Position numbers and translations under genes: made by a program. From positions 62,001 to 126,000 of the forward strand of contig DATJUX010000019.1 of assembly GCA_035502095.1 (NCBI GenBank): a stretch of DNA of 64,000 nt, read 5' to 3'. Of this stretch, positions 26,980-39,492 are shown in pieces (position 1 is the stretch's first letter; the number at the start of each line of letters is the position of its first letter). The notes beneath the pieces were generated by a model, which worked only from the letters and a program-made list of their open reading frames with translations, did no database searches and was not told where the DNA came from. Origin of the DNA: JAKANT01 sp035502095 (lineage in GTDB: Bacteria > Pseudomonadota > Gammaproteobacteria > Burkholderiales > Burkholderiaceae_F).

Positions 26980-29874
26980 ATGGCTGACGCCGACAAGAAA
27001 CCACCCGCCGATCCGGCGACCAAGAAGTACCCGCTCAACCTGCCAGACACGCCTTTCCCGATGCGCGGCGACCTGCCGAAGCGCGAACCGGGGTGGGTGA
27101 AGAGTTGGGAAGACAGGCACGTCTATCAGGCCGTCGCCGCCGCGCGTGCCGGCAGCCCGAAATTCATCCTGCACGACGGGCCGCCCTACGCGAACGCCGA
27201 GATCCACCTCGGCACTGCCGTGAACAAGATCCTGAAGGACATCGTGGTCAAGGTTCGGTCCTTCGCCGGGTTCAACTCGGTTTACGTCCCCGGCTGGGAC
27301 TGCCACGGCATGCCGATCGAGATCCATATCGAAAAGAAGTTCGGCAAGAACCTTCCGCGCGCCGAGGTGCAGGAAAAGGCGCGTGCACACGCGACGGAGC
27401 AGATCGCGCTGCAGATGAAGGGGTTCAAGCGCCTCGGCGTGCTGGGCGACTGGGACGACCCGTACAAGACGATGACCTTCAAGACCGAGGCGGACGAGAT
27501 TCGCACGCTCGGCCGGATGATCGAGCGCGGGTTCGTCTATCGAGGACTGAAGCCCGTCAACTGGTGCTTCGATTGCAACTCGGCGCTCGCGGAAGCCGAG
27601 GTCGAGTACCTGAACAAGAAGACGCCCGCGGTCGACGTCGCGTTCGAAGTCGCCGCCGCCGACGCAGGCAAGCTCGCTTCGACGTTCGGCGTCCCGTCGC
27701 TCGGCAAACCCACGTACACGGCGATCTGGACCACCACTCCGTGGACGATTCCAGCCAACCAGGCGCTGAATTTCCATCCGGAATTCACGTACGCGCTGGT
27801 CGACTGTGGCGACCGGTTTCTGGTGCTCGCCGAGTCTTTGGTGCAGTCGTGCCTGGAACGGTACGGCCTGAAGGGCCGGATCGTGGCGACGACCAGGGGA
27901 ACGGCGCTCGAATTGATCCGCTTCAGGCATCCGCTCGCCGCGCTCGACAAGGGATACGAGCGCTGCGCGCCGGTCTACCTAGGGACCTACGTCACCGCGG
28001 ACGCCGGCACGGGTGTCGTGCACTCCTCGCCCGCGTACGGCGTCGAGGACTTCGATTCGTGCAAGTCGTACGGCATGACGAACGACCAGATCCTGAATCC
28101 GGTCGGCGGCGACGGCGTTTATGCCAAGGACTTCCCGCTCTTCGGTGGCTTGAAGATCTGGGACGCCAATCCGAAGATCATCGATGCCTTGCGCGTTGCG
28201 GATCGGCTGCTTCATTTCGACACGCAGGAGCACAGCTACATGCACTGCTGGCGTCACAAAACCCCGCTGATATATCGCGCAGCGTCGCAGTGGTTCATCC
28301 GCATGGACGGGGCGACCGGTGAAACCCGGGGCGTGATGCAGACCGAGACCGTCGGCGAGACGCTGCGCCAGACGGCGTTGCGCGCGATCGATGCGACCGC
28401 GTTCTTCCCCGCGTGGGGCAAGGCCCGCTTGCACGGAATGATCGCCAACCGGCCGGACTGGTGCATCTCGCGCCAGCGCAACTGGGGCGTGCCGCTGCCG
28501 TTCTTCCTGCACAAGGAGACCGGCGCCCTGCACCCGCGCACGCTTGAATTGCTGGAGGCGGTCGCACAGAAGGTCGAGGCGGGCGGCATCGAGGCGTGGA
28601 GCCGCGCGACCGAAGCCGATTTCCTGCCGCCGGCGGAAGCGCAGCGGTACACGAAGGTCAACGACATCCTCGATGTCTGGTTCGATTCCGGCTCGACCCA
28701 TCGCACGGTGATGCGCGGCTCGCACGCCGCAAAGCTCGCTTACCCGGCCGACCTGTACCTCGAAGGCTCCGACCAGCACCGCGGCTGGTTCCACTCGTCG
28801 TTGCTGATCGGTGCCGGCATCGACGGCCGGGCGCCATACAAGGCGCTGCTGACGCACGGCTTCGTGGTCGATGCGCAGGGCCGCAAGATGAGCAAGAGCC
28901 TGGGCAACGGCATCGATCCGCAGGAACTGGCGGACAAGATGGGCGCGGAGATCCTGCGCCTCTGGGTTGCCTCGGTCGATTATTCGGGCGAGATGTACAT
29001 CGGCGACGAGATCCTCAAGCGGGTCGTCGAGGGCTACCGGCGTATCCGCAACACGTTGCGGTTCCTGCTCGCCAATACCAGTGACTTCGACGTGGCGCAG
29101 GACGCCGTCGCCATCGACGCGATGATCGAACTGGACCGCTATGCCATCGCGCTGACGGCACAGGTCCAGGCCGAAGTGCTTGCCTGCTACGAGCGCTTCG
29201 AGTTCCACCCGGTCGTCGCGCGGCTGCAGACGTTCTGTTCCGAGGACCTGAGCGCTTTCTATCTCGACGTACTGAAGGATCGGCTCTACACGACCCCGGC
29301 GCGGTCGCACGCGCGTCGTTCCGCGCAAACGGCCCTGTGGCATATCACGTCCAGCCTGCTACGGCAGATGGCGCCCTTCCTCTCGTTCACGGCCGAAGAA
29401 GCGCACCAGGTGTTCCAGCGCGCCGCGTCGCCCGCGGCCCCAACCTCGATCTTCATCGAGACCTACCACGAGTTGCCGCCGGTGCCGGGGCACGAAGCGC
29501 TGCTCGCCAAATGGAGCAGCATCCGCGCCATCCGGGCCGAAGTCCTGAAGCAGATCGAGGAAAAGCGCGAAGCGGGCAAGATCGGCTCCTCGCTGCGGGC
29601 CGAAGTGGACCTGCACCTGCATGGTGAACGCCACGCGCTTCTGGCGACGCTCGGCGAGGAACTGCGTTTCGTGACGATCACGAGCCGGGCCACACTGCAC
29701 GTCGCACCCGACGCGGAGAGCCAGCGCATCGAGGTCACGCCGAGCTCGTACAGGAAGTGCGACCGCTGCTGGCATTGGCGGCCGGAGGTCGGCCGCAACG
29801 CCGATCATCCGACGCTGTGCGGACGCTGCCTCGACAATCTTTTCGGTGCGGGCGAGACGCGCAAGGTAGCCTGA
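26980..29874 (+). CDS. ileS: isoleucyl-tRNA synthetase
   Basis: Encodes 964 aa. The class I signatures are present: HIGH-equivalent in PPYANAEIHLGT (about 72-83) and KMSKS in GRKMSKSLGNG. The editing domain (WTTTPWTIPAN) and the C-terminal zinc-binding segment with CDRCWHW and CGRC are complete, as in the bacterial type I form. The ATG at 26980 follows GAGGGGACC; an in-frame start 10 codons earlier is less likely. ribF ends 48 bases upstream and lspA overlaps its stop. Confidence 0.97.
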   Translation: MADADKKPPADPATKKYPLNLPDTPFPMRGDLPKREPGWVKSWEDRHVYQAVAAARAGSPKFILHDGPPYANAEIHLGTAVNKILKDIVVKVRSFAGFNSVYVPGWDCHGMPIEIHIEKKFGKNLPRAEVQEKARAHATEQIALQMKGFKRLGVLGDWDDPYKTMTFKTEADEIRTLGRMIERGFVYRGLKPVNWCFDCNSALAEAEVEYLNKKTPAVDVAFEVAAADAGKLASTFGVPSLGKPTYTAIWTTTPWTIPANQALNFHPEFTYALVDCGDRFLVLAESLVQSCLERYGLKGRIVATTRGTALELIRFRHPLAALDKGYERCAPVYLGTYVTADAGTGVVHSSPAYGVEDFDSCKSYGMTNDQILNPVGGDGVYAKDFPLFGGLKIWDANPKIIDALRVADRLLHFDTQEHSYMHCWRHKTPLIYRAASQWFIRMDGATGETRGVMQTETVGETLRQTALRAIDATAFFPAWGKARLHGMIANRPDWCISRQRNWGVPLPFFLHKETGALHPRTLELLEAVAQKVEAGGIEAWSRATEADFLPPAEAQRYTKVNDILDVWFDSGSTHRTVMRGSHAAKLAYPADLYLEGSDQHRGWFHSSLLIGAGIDGRAPYKALLTHGFVVDAQGRKMSKSLGNGIDPQELADKMGAEILRLWVASVDYSGEMYIGDEILKRVVEGYRRIRNTLRFLLANTSDFDVAQDAVAIDAMIELDRYAIALTAQVQAEVLACYERFEFHPVVARLQTFCSEDLSAFYLDVLKDRLYTTPARSHARRSAQTALWHITSSLLRQMAPFLSFTAEEAHQVFQRAASPAAPTSIFIETYHELPPVPGHEALLAKWSSIRAIRAEVLKQIEEKREAGKIGSSLRAEVDLHLHGERHALLATLGEELRFVTITSRATLHVAPDAESQRIEVTPSSYRKCDRCWHWRPEVGRNADHPTLCGRCLDNLFGAGETRKVA

Positions 29875-30377
29875 TGGCGACACCGATGCAGTCTTCCTCT
29901 TGGCGCCGCGATCTCGCGCCCTGGCTCGTGGTGGCGGCGATCGTGGTGGCGTTCGACCAGGCGACCAAGATCACCATCGAACGATGGTTCGACTTCGGCG
30001 ATAGCACGCCGATCACGTTCTTTTTCAACCTCGTGCTCACCTACAACAAGGGCGCGGCGTTCTCGTTTCTCTCGGCTGCGTCCGGCTGGCAGGGAACGCT
30101 CTTCATGGTGATCGGGATCGCTGCCTCCGCATTCATCGTCTGGCTGCTGACCCGGCACGGCAAGCAGAAGCTGTTCAGCGCCGCGCTTGCGCTGATCCTC
30201 GGCGGGGCGGTCGGCAACGTCATCGACCGGCTCGCGTACGGGCACGTGATCGACTTCCTCGACTTCCATTGGGGCGGTTGGCACTGGCCGGCATTCAACG
30301 TCGCCGACAGCGCGATCGTGAGCGGCGCGGCGTTGCTGATCCTCGACGAACTGCTGCGCATGCGCAGAACCGCCTGA
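29874..30377 (+). CDS. lspA: lipoprotein signal peptidase (SPase II)
   Basis: Encodes 167 aa with four membrane segments. LspA cleaves the signal peptide of diacylglyceryl-modified prolipoproteins. The catalytic aspartates lie in GGAVGNVIDRLAYG and FNVADSAIVSGA, and the FDQATK motif is present near the first helix. Its ATG shares one base with the ileS stop (TGATG), the common ileS-lspA coupling. Confidence 0.95.
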   Translation: MATPMQSSSWRRDLAPWLVVAAIVVAFDQATKITIERWFDFGDSTPITFFFNLVLTYNKGAAFSFLSAASGWQGTLFMVIGIAASAFIVWLLTRHGKQKLFSAALALILGGAVGNVIDRLAYGHVIDFLDFHWGGWHWPAFNVADSAIVSGAALLILDELLRMRRTA

Positions 30378-30389
30378 CCCGGCGCGCGC

Positions 30390-31586
30390 ATGGACCTCGC
30401 CGGCAAAAAAATCGTGGTCGGGATGACCGGTGGCATCGCCGCCTACAAGGTGTGCGAGCTAGTGCGGCGCCTGCAGGATCACGGTGCCGACGTGACTGTG
30501 GTGATGACACAGGGCGCACAGGAGTTCGTGACTGCCACGACCATGCAGGCGCTGTCCGGGAAGCCCGTGTTCACCGACCAGTGGCATCGAAGCGGCGCGC
30601 AGGTCGCCGACGCCATGCCACACATCGCGCTGTCGCGCGGCGCGGCTGCCATCGTCGTGGCGCCCGCGTCGGCGCACTTCATTGCGAAGACTGCGCACGG
30701 GCTCGCCGACGATCTCCTTTCGACGGCAGTCCTTGCCCGCAATTGCCCGCTGCTGGTCGCACCGGCGATGAACGTCGAGATGTGGAACAACCCGGCCACG
30801 CAACGCAATGTGCACCAGTTGCGCGTCGACGGGGTCGAGTTCCTCGGTCCCGCCAGCGGCGACCAGGCGTGCGGTGAATTCGGCAGCGGACGGATGCTCG
30901 AGCCGCACGAGATGCTCGAGGACATCATCGCGTTCTTCCAGCCCAAGGTATTGCGCGACCAGCGGGTGCTTCTCACGGCCGGCCCGACGTTCGAGCCGAT
31001 CGACCCGGTGCGCGGCATCACCAACCTGTCGTCGGGCAAAATGGGATTCGCGCTGGCCCGCGCCGCCCGTGAAGCGGGTGCCAAGGTCACGATGGTCGCC
31101 GGGCCGACCTCGCTCGCGACGCCACGTGGCGTGCGGCGTATCGATGTGCAGACCGCGCAGCAGATGCTCGACGAGGTCCTCGCCTACATCGACCACGCCC
31201 AGATCTTCGTCTCCGTCGCGGCCGTCGCGGACTGGCGCGTCGCGAACCCGAGTCCCAGCAAGCTCAAGAAGACCCGCGGCGCACCGCCGGCGCTCCAGTT
31301 CACGCCGAACCCGGACATCCTTGCCCGCGTGGCCGCGCTGCCGAATCCTCCCTATTGCGTCGGATTCGCGGCCGAGAGCGACGACGTGATCGAGAATGCC
31401 CGGGCGAAACTGGCAAGCAAGGGCATCCCCCTCGTCGTCGCCAATCGCGCGCAAGACGCGCTCGGCGCCTCGGACAACGAGGTGCATCTGGTCGACAACG
31501 CCGGCGTCACGTCGTTGCCGCGCGACGGCAAGCTCGCGCAGGCGCGTCGCATCGTCGCCGAGATCGCCCGCCGGGTGAACGGATGA
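30390..31586 (+). CDS. coaBC: bifunctional phosphopantothenoylcysteine decarboxylase/synthetase
   Basis: Encodes 398 aa. The N-terminal CoaC flavoprotein domain carries the active-site histidine in MPHIALSRGA, the PAMNVEMWNNPA motif and the ACGEFGSGRM loop; the C-terminal CoaB domain has the TAGPTFEPIDPVRGITN signature and KKTRG. It makes 4'-phosphopantetheine for CoA. It follows lspA by 12 bases and overlaps the next gene by ATGA. Confidence 0.96.
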   Translation: MDLAGKKIVVGMTGGIAAYKVCELVRRLQDHGADVTVVMTQGAQEFVTATTMQALSGKPVFTDQWHRSGAQVADAMPHIALSRGAAAIVVAPASAHFIAKTAHGLADDLLSTAVLARNCPLLVAPAMNVEMWNNPATQRNVHQLRVDGVEFLGPASGDQACGEFGSGRMLEPHEMLEDIIAFFQPKVLRDQRVLLTAGPTFEPIDPVRGITNLSSGKMGFALARAAREAGAKVTMVAGPTSLATPRGVRRIDVQTAQQMLDEVLAYIDHAQIFVSVAAVADWRVANPSPSKLKKTRGAPPALQFTPNPDILARVAALPNPPYCVGFAAESDDVIENARAKLASKGIPLVVANRAQDALGASDNEVHLVDNAGVTSLPRDGKLAQARRIVAEIARRVNG

Positions 31587-32014
31587 ACACGTCCGATCAG
31601 GCGCCGAAGAACGGCGACTTCGTCGCCTACATCGAGGAACTCGAGCGGCGCCAGCTGCGTGCGCATCAGCCTTCGGCCCCGGCCGGCACGCCCAGCGGTG
31701 TCGAAGAGATCAAGCCCGATCCGGTCGCGACGGCAAACGCGACCACCCTTGCATCGGGGAAGGCGGTCACACCGGGCGTGCAGTCCTCTTCGGTCGGCCT
31801 GATCGCGATCGGGCTCGTGCTGGTGATCGCCGGCATGCTCCTCCAAGGTGGAATTTTTCTGATCGCATTTGGAATCTTCCTGCTCTGGCAGGCGCTGCGG
31901 GTTATCCGTCGCAACGCGCGGGCGACGGCACAGGGGACCCGGACTCAGGCGATGCAGGAGGTCGCGCGGCTGCTGTCCGCGCGTGCCGAGCGCAAGGGGC
32001 GACAGCGCAAGTGA
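31583..32014 (+). CDS. two-helix membrane protein of unknown function
   Basis: Encodes 143 aa. The N-terminal 60 residues are polar; two adjacent hydrophobic helices (VGLIAIGLVLVIAGMLL and GGIFLIAFGIFLLWQAL, about 75-109) form a hairpin; a basic C-terminal tail ends RAERKGRQRK. I do not recognise a family. It is coupled on both sides, with ATGA to coaBC and GTGA to dut, so it is translated with CoA and dUTPase genes, but this does not reveal its role. Confidence 0.75.
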   Translation: MNTSDQAPKNGDFVAYIEELERRQLRAHQPSAPAGTPSGVEEIKPDPVATANATTLASGKAVTPGVQSSSVGLIAIGLVLVIAGMLLQGGIFLIAFGIFLLWQALRVIRRNARATAQGTRTQAMQEVARLLSARAERKGRQRK

Positions 32015-32457
32015 AGCTCGACGTGCGGATCCTCGATGGCCGGCTGCGCGACCAGATGCCCCACTACGCCAGTGCGGGCGCCGCGGGACTCGACCTGCGT
32101 GCGGCGCTGGAAAGCGACCTCGCGCTCGCGCCGGGCGAGGCGCAGCTGATTCCGACCGGGCTCGCGATCCACGTCGCGGACCCGCGCTACGCCGCCCTGA
32201 TCCTGCCGCGCTCGGGACTCGGTCACAAGCACGGCATCGTGCTCGGCAATCTCGTCGGCCTGATCGACTCCGACTATCAAGGCCAGTTGATGGTTTCGGC
32301 GTGGAACCGCGGTCGCGCGCCCTACGTGATCCGGCCTCTCGAGCGCATCGCGCAGCTGGTTGTCGTACCGGTGGTGCAGGTCGATCTGAACGTGGTCGAA
32401 GACTTCGCCGCAAGCGTTCGTGGTGCGGGCGGATTCGGGTCGACGGGCAGCACCTGA
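32011..32457 (+). CDS. dut: deoxyuridine 5'-triphosphate nucleotidohydrolase
   Basis: Encodes 148 aa. The dUTPase motifs are all present: AGAAGLDLRAAL (motif 1), LPRSGLGHKHGIVLGNLVG (motifs 2-3), IDSDYQG, and the C-terminal Gly-rich arm GAGGFGSTGS (motif 5). It prevents uracil incorporation and supplies dUMP for thymidylate. It starts with GTG overlapping the preceding stop (GTGA). Confidence 0.95.
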   Translation: MKLDVRILDGRLRDQMPHYASAGAAGLDLRAALESDLALAPGEAQLIPTGLAIHVADPRYAALILPRSGLGHKHGIVLGNLVGLIDSDYQGQLMVSAWNRGRAPYVIRPLERIAQLVVVPVVQVDLNVVEDFAASVRGAGGFGSTGST

Positions 32458-32484
32458 CCGCGGCCGCTCCGCCGCGTTCCATCG

Positions 32485-33777
32485 CTAACCGAACATGTCG
32501 GCCCAGATCGTCTGCGCCCAACCGTTGCCGTAGGACGCTTCGAGGGTCCATGCCGCGCGGTCCTGCGTCGACAGGCCGCTCGCACCGGGCACGATTTCCA
32601 TCGTCTTCTTCTCGGCCACATAGCGGTGCACGCTGGCGACGTGCACGGCCGTCCTGTCGTCGATGAAGCTGTAGCAGGTGTTGCTCATCATCGGCGCCAG
32701 CGGTGCGCGGCCGCTCATCAATTCGACGATCGCGGCGGCGGCAGTCTTGCCGTGCTGGTTCGCCATGTGCCCCGACTTCGGCATCGCAGGCGCGGACAAG
32801 GTGGCATCGCCGAGCACGTGGACGTACGGCACCTTGATCGACTCCATCGTGATCCAGTCGATTTCGCACCAGCGGTTGTTGGCGGTGATGAGTCCCGCAT
32901 CGCGCGCGATGTTCGCGGCGCGCTGCGGCGGGATGAGATTGAGCACGTCGCCCTGGATGCGCTCGCCCAGGTCGAGCACGAACGCCTTGCCGCGCACATC
33001 CACCTCGCTCACCGTCGACTGCGGCCGGTACTCGACGACGTCCTTGTAGTCCTCGGCAAAGACACGGGAAAACAGCGGTTTCTTCGATACAAGATCGGGG
33101 TTGGCGTCGAGCAGCAGCAGCTTGGACCGCGGCTTCTTGTTCTTCAGGTACCACCCGATCTGACAGGCGCGCTCGTACGGTCCGGGCGGGCAGCGATAGG
33201 GCGCAAGCGGGGCACTCACGACCACCACTCCGCCGTCCGGCATCGCCTCGAGCTGCCGGCGCAGCGCGAGGGTTTGCGGCCCGGCCCTCCAAGCGTGCGG
33301 AACGGCTTCCTGCGCCGCGGCGTCCATGCCGGCCAGCGTCTCGTACTCGAACTCGACGCCCGGCGCCACGACGAGGCGGTCATACGACAGCCTCGCGCCG
33401 GACGCCAGCCGCACCTGTTTCCGGTCCGGGTCGATCGCGGTGGCGCTGCCGTTGACGACGTCGATGCCGTGCCTGCGCAGCCCCTCGTACCCGACGGTCA
33501 GATCGGCAAGTGTGCGGCTTCCGCCGAGCACCATGTTCGACATCGGGCACGAGACGAACTGGCGGTCGGCCTCGACCAGCGTCACCTGGATGGCACCGTC
33601 GGACCAGAGACGCACGTACTTCGCAGCCGTCGCACCGCCGAAGCCGGCCCCGACCACGACGACCTTACCGAGCGTCCGTCTTTCGCCCATCGCCGCGCAC
33701 GCGGAGAGCGACGAGATCAACAAGCCGCCAGCGCCAGCCTTGAGCAGGTCGCGCCGCGTCGTCGGCCTGGTGCTCAT
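32485..33777 (-). CDS. fccB: flavocytochrome c sulfide dehydrogenase flavoprotein subunit-like
   Basis: Encodes 430 aa. The N-terminus is a twin-arginine signal (TTRRDLLKAGAGGLLISS), so it folds in the cytoplasm and is exported with its cofactor. It has a dinucleotide-binding site (VVVVGAGFGGATAAKYV), a cysteine at position 77 in SCPMSNMVLGG equivalent to the covalent-FAD cysteine of FccB, and redox-cysteine segments YRCPPGPYERACQIGW and MSNTCYSFID. It would oxidise sulfide to sulfur or polysulfide in the periplasm. The c-type cytochrome follows upstream in the same unit. SoxF-like or other activity remains possible. Confidence 0.85.
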   Translation of the reverse strand: MSTRPTTRRDLLKAGAGGLLISSLSACAAMGERRTLGKVVVVGAGFGGATAAKYVRLWSDGAIQVTLVEADRQFVSCPMSNMVLGGSRTLADLTVGYEGLRRHGIDVVNGSATAIDPDRKQVRLASGARLSYDRLVVAPGVEFEYETLAGMDAAAQEAVPHAWRAGPQTLALRRQLEAMPDGGVVVVSAPLAPYRCPPGPYERACQIGWYLKNKKPRSKLLLLDANPDLVSKKPLFSRVFAEDYKDVVEYRPQSTVSEVDVRGKAFVLDLGERIQGDVLNLIPPQRAANIARDAGLITANNRWCEIDWITMESIKVPYVHVLGDATLSAPAMPKSGHMANQHGKTAAAAIVELMSGRAPLAPMMSNTCYSFIDDRTAVHVASVHRYVAEKKTMEIVPGASGLSTQDRAAWTLEASYGNGWAQTIWADMFG

Positions 33778-33785
33778 GGTGCTCG

Positions 33786-34094
33786 TCACCGTGCCGGCTG
33801 GCGCGCGAAGTACCCGGCCAGCTGCTCGATCTGCAGGTCCGAATAGCCCTTGGCGATCTGCTGCATGACCGTCGCCGGCCGCTTGCCGTCGCGGAACGCC
33901 CGCATCTGTTCGAGGAAGTACGCCTTCTGCAGACCTGCGAGGGCAGGCATTGCCCCGCCGCCGCGCCCCATCGTTCCGTGGCAGTTCGCGCAATTGGCGG
34001 CGACGTAGCGGATCGGGTCAGGATCGCCCTTGGCGGTCGCCGCGGCGGGCAGCAGCACGCAGAGCGCGCCGCTCACCGCCAGTGCTCGTCTCAT
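33786..34094 (-). CDS. small periplasmic c-type cytochrome, FccA-like partner
   Basis: Encodes 102 aa. A signal peptide (LAVSGALCVLLPAAATA) precedes a single haem site CANCH (about residue 36-40) and a distal Met in RPATVMQQIAKGY. The gene precedes the flavoprotein by 8 bases, so the two probably form a flavocytochrome c or donor/acceptor pair. GGAGGG lies seven bases before the ATG at 34094; a GTG one codon earlier is possible. Confidence 0.85.
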   Translation of the reverse strand: MRRALAVSGALCVLLPAAATAKGDPDPIRYVAANCANCHGTMGRGGGAMPALAGLQKAYFLEQMRAFRDGKRPATVMQQIAKGYSDLQIEQLAGYFARQPAR

Positions 34095-34189
34095 CACGTA
34101 TCCCTCCGGAGCTTCGCACCCCGCCAGGATGCGCAGCCGCGCTACTGTCGGCCGGATCGGACGGTGCTGTCAACCGAGGCGGCACACCG

Positions 34190-34222
34190 CAAAAACAACG
34201 AGGCCCGGATGATCCGGGCCTC
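34190..34222 (-). terminator. intrinsic terminator of clpSA
   Basis: On the minus strand the 9-bp stem GAGGCCCGG/CCGGGCCTC with a 5-base loop is followed by GTTGTTTTTG. It ends about 24 bases after the clpA stop and separates it from the cytochrome gene. Confidence 0.8.
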
Positions 34223-34245
34223 GACGGATGCGGAGCTTGCGACCG

Positions 34246-36551
<2,306 letters not shown>

Positions 36552-36555
<4 letters not shown>

Positions 36556-36860
36556 GCTTCCTCCATCACGCACTGCAGCGGATGCTGATGCTGCCGTGAA
36601 TAGCTGCAAACCTGTTCGACTTTGCTGGCGGCGATGTCGCGCGGATAGACACCACAAACGCCACGGCCCTCATGATGCACCTTGAGCATGATCTGCGTCG
36701 CCTGCTCGCGGCCCTTGCCGAAGAATTTCTGTAGTACACCCACCACGAATTCCATCGGGGTGAAGTCGTCGTTCAGCAAGATGACCTGGTACATGGGCGG
36801 CGGCCTGACGCGAGACGCCTTCTTCTCGACGACCGTGCCCGATTCGGACCGCTCACTCAT
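36552..36860 (-). CDS. clpS: ATP-dependent Clp protease adaptor ClpS
   Basis: Encodes 102 aa. ClpS delivers N-degron substrates to ClpA. The N-terminal tail is flexible; the core contains YQVILLNDDFTPMEFVV (substrate pocket, D-D pair) and IMLKVHHEGRGVCGVY. It precedes clpA with an ATGA overlap and is divergent from cspA, a common proteobacterial layout. Confidence 0.96.
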
Positions 36861-37372
36861 ACGCCGATTCTAGGAACTTCAGCCTCGTCGACAGGTAGTG
36901 AAAAAACAGTCCAATCATAAGTTAACTCGCACTCGGCAAAGCGTGCGCTTGCCATCGCATTGGCCGCGAATATTTGTCATCGCTCCAGTGCGGGAATTGT
37001 TCGCTGGCAGAGCGCCAGACCGATTGCGTCGCGGGCGCCCGGTCGCGCTTCGGACGTCCGACCTGCCCGATCAGGTTGTAGCCAAGCTCCACGCGGCCGG
37101 TGCGGCGGGATGGACGGCAAACAAGGGGTTTTTCGCGGCGCCACGATCCGACCTGCCCTGACCCACGGACGCAACAACCCGAACGAGCGGACATGTGAAG
37201 TACTTGACGATGGTGCGTATTTGCTCGAAGAATCTGCGGCCCGCTTGAAGAAAACGCGAACAAGCTATGGGTCTCCGTAGGCAGCCGGCACTTCGGCAGC
37301 TCGGGGAAGGGGAGGAGTCCTGGAAGAAAAGCCGCGACACCTCGGCGAAGCGTGCGGTAAGAAGGAAAGAAA
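36861..37372. other. clpS-cspA intergenic region with long cspA leader
   Basis: 512 bases without a convincing gene. Short open frames on both strands (for example 36898-37161) have no family features. The right half holds the cspA promoter and a leader of roughly 130 bases; the left half must hold the clpS promoter. No other element stands out. Confidence 0.5.
37204..37233 (+). promoter_or_regulatory. predicted cspA promoter
   Basis: -35 TTGACG (37204-37209) and -10 AAGAAT (37228-37233) are 18 bases apart. A start near 37240 would give a 5' leader of about 133 bases, in keeping with the long structured leaders of cold-shock genes. Confidence 0.45.
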
Positions 37373-37579
37373 ATGGCAACAGGCACTGTCAAGTGGTTCA
37401 ACGACGCCAAGGGCTATGGGTTCATCACGCCCGACGATGGCGGAGAGGATCTGTTCGCGCACTTTTCAGCCATCCAGATGAACGGCTTCAAGACCCTCAA
37501 GGAGGGTCAAAAGGTCGCGTTCGAGGTCGTCCAGGGACCGAAGGGCAAGCAGGCCTCGAACATCACCGCGAGTTCCTAG
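37373..37579 (+). CDS. cspA: cold-shock protein, CspA family
   Basis: Encodes 68 aa with a single cold-shock domain. Both RNA-binding motifs are clear: KWFNDAKGYGFI (RNP1) and EDLFAHFS (RNP2). It binds single-stranded RNA as a chaperone. The AAGAAGGAAAG before the ATG is a strong ribosome-binding site. Whether it is cold-induced is not shown by the coding sequence; the long leader suggests post-transcriptional control. Confidence 0.96.
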   Translation: MATGTVKWFNDAKGYGFITPDDGGEDLFAHFSAIQMNGFKTLKEGQKVAFEVVQGPKGKQASNITASS

Positions 37580-37731
37580 CTGCGGACACGCCCCGGACGT
37601 TCAACTCCGGGAGCCGGCTGCCCGCCGATTCGGGCCTGTCTTAGGTCGGGCCCTGGCCAACCCGACTGTGGCGGCCCTGCGACAGACCCGCAGGGCGGCG
37701 AGCGCGTCCCGTCCAGGGACTCCCGGTCACG

Positions 37732-38979
<1,248 letters not shown>

Positions 38980-39206
38980 GATGTCTCCGCGCGATGTCCG
39001 AGGGTGTTATGTTCGAGGACGACTGAAGCGGGCGCCGCCGGACTGCCGCCGGCGCAAGTGAGCGACGCAGTTTAATCCGCCGTGCCGTCGTCTAACCTTG
39101 TTCGACGTCAACCGGCGACTTGCACCTTCCGTTACGGCAGCCGACGCCCGTTCTACGCGCCGCATCCCGTAGCGGGCACCTCCGAACGTAGATCGAAAGG
39201 ACCGCC

Positions 39207-39398
39207 ATGAAGCAGCTGCTAGCAGTTCTCCTCACCCTGGCCTTTGCCGGCACCGCGTTGGCGCAAGCACAGACCGGCGGGGCGAAGACCGGGGGTAAGG
39301 CCGCCAGCCAGAGCACCGCTCACAAGAAGTCGGGCAAGAAAAAGACCACCAAGGCAAAGCCCAAGGCGCCGGCCGCGCCGGAAGCGAAGAAGTCCTGA
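39207..39398 (+). CDS. small secreted Lys/Ala-rich protein
   Basis: Encodes 63 aa. A clean signal peptide (LLAVLLTLAFAGTALAQA) leads to a 42-residue mature peptide made mostly of Lys, Ala, Gly, Thr and Pro (SGKKKTTKAKPKAPAAPEAK), with no Cys or Trp. The composition resembles acid-shock or histone-tail-like periplasmic peptides, but no family can be assigned. AAAGGA lies 6 bases before the ATG. A strong hairpin follows the stop. Confidence 0.65.
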   Translation: MKQLLAVLLTLAFAGTALAQAQTGGAKTGGKAASQSTAHKKSGKKKTTKAKPKAPAAPEAKKS

Positions 39399-39421
39399 TC
39401 CCGCCGGCGCGCGTCCAGTCG

Positions 39422-39451
39422 ACAGGGCGGGGTTGCGTCACCCCGCCCTGT
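39422..39451 (+). terminator. strong hairpin after the small secreted protein gene
   Basis: A perfect 12-bp stem ACAGGGCGGGGT/ACCCCGCCCTGT with a 6-base loop. It is followed by TCGTCTC and lacks a real T-run, so termination may be partial, acting as an attenuator before the DUF192 gene. Confidence 0.6.
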
Positions 39452-39492
39452 TCGTCTCAGACGAGCCCGACGCCGACTGCTGGATCCTTCCG

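Noticed and set aside
25222..27930. 902-codon minus-strand frame continuing upstream of purN
   Set aside because: Only the last 216 codons are PurN; the rest is antisense to ribF and ileS.
36898..37161. 87-codon frame in the clpS-cspA gap
   Set aside because: No ribosome-binding site, no family features, and it lies where the clpS promoter must be.
37664..37698. Inverted repeat (GCCCTGCG/CGCAGGGC) in the cspA-icd gap as a terminator
   Set aside because: No T-run on either strand; the stem alone is expected by chance in this G+C-rich DNA.
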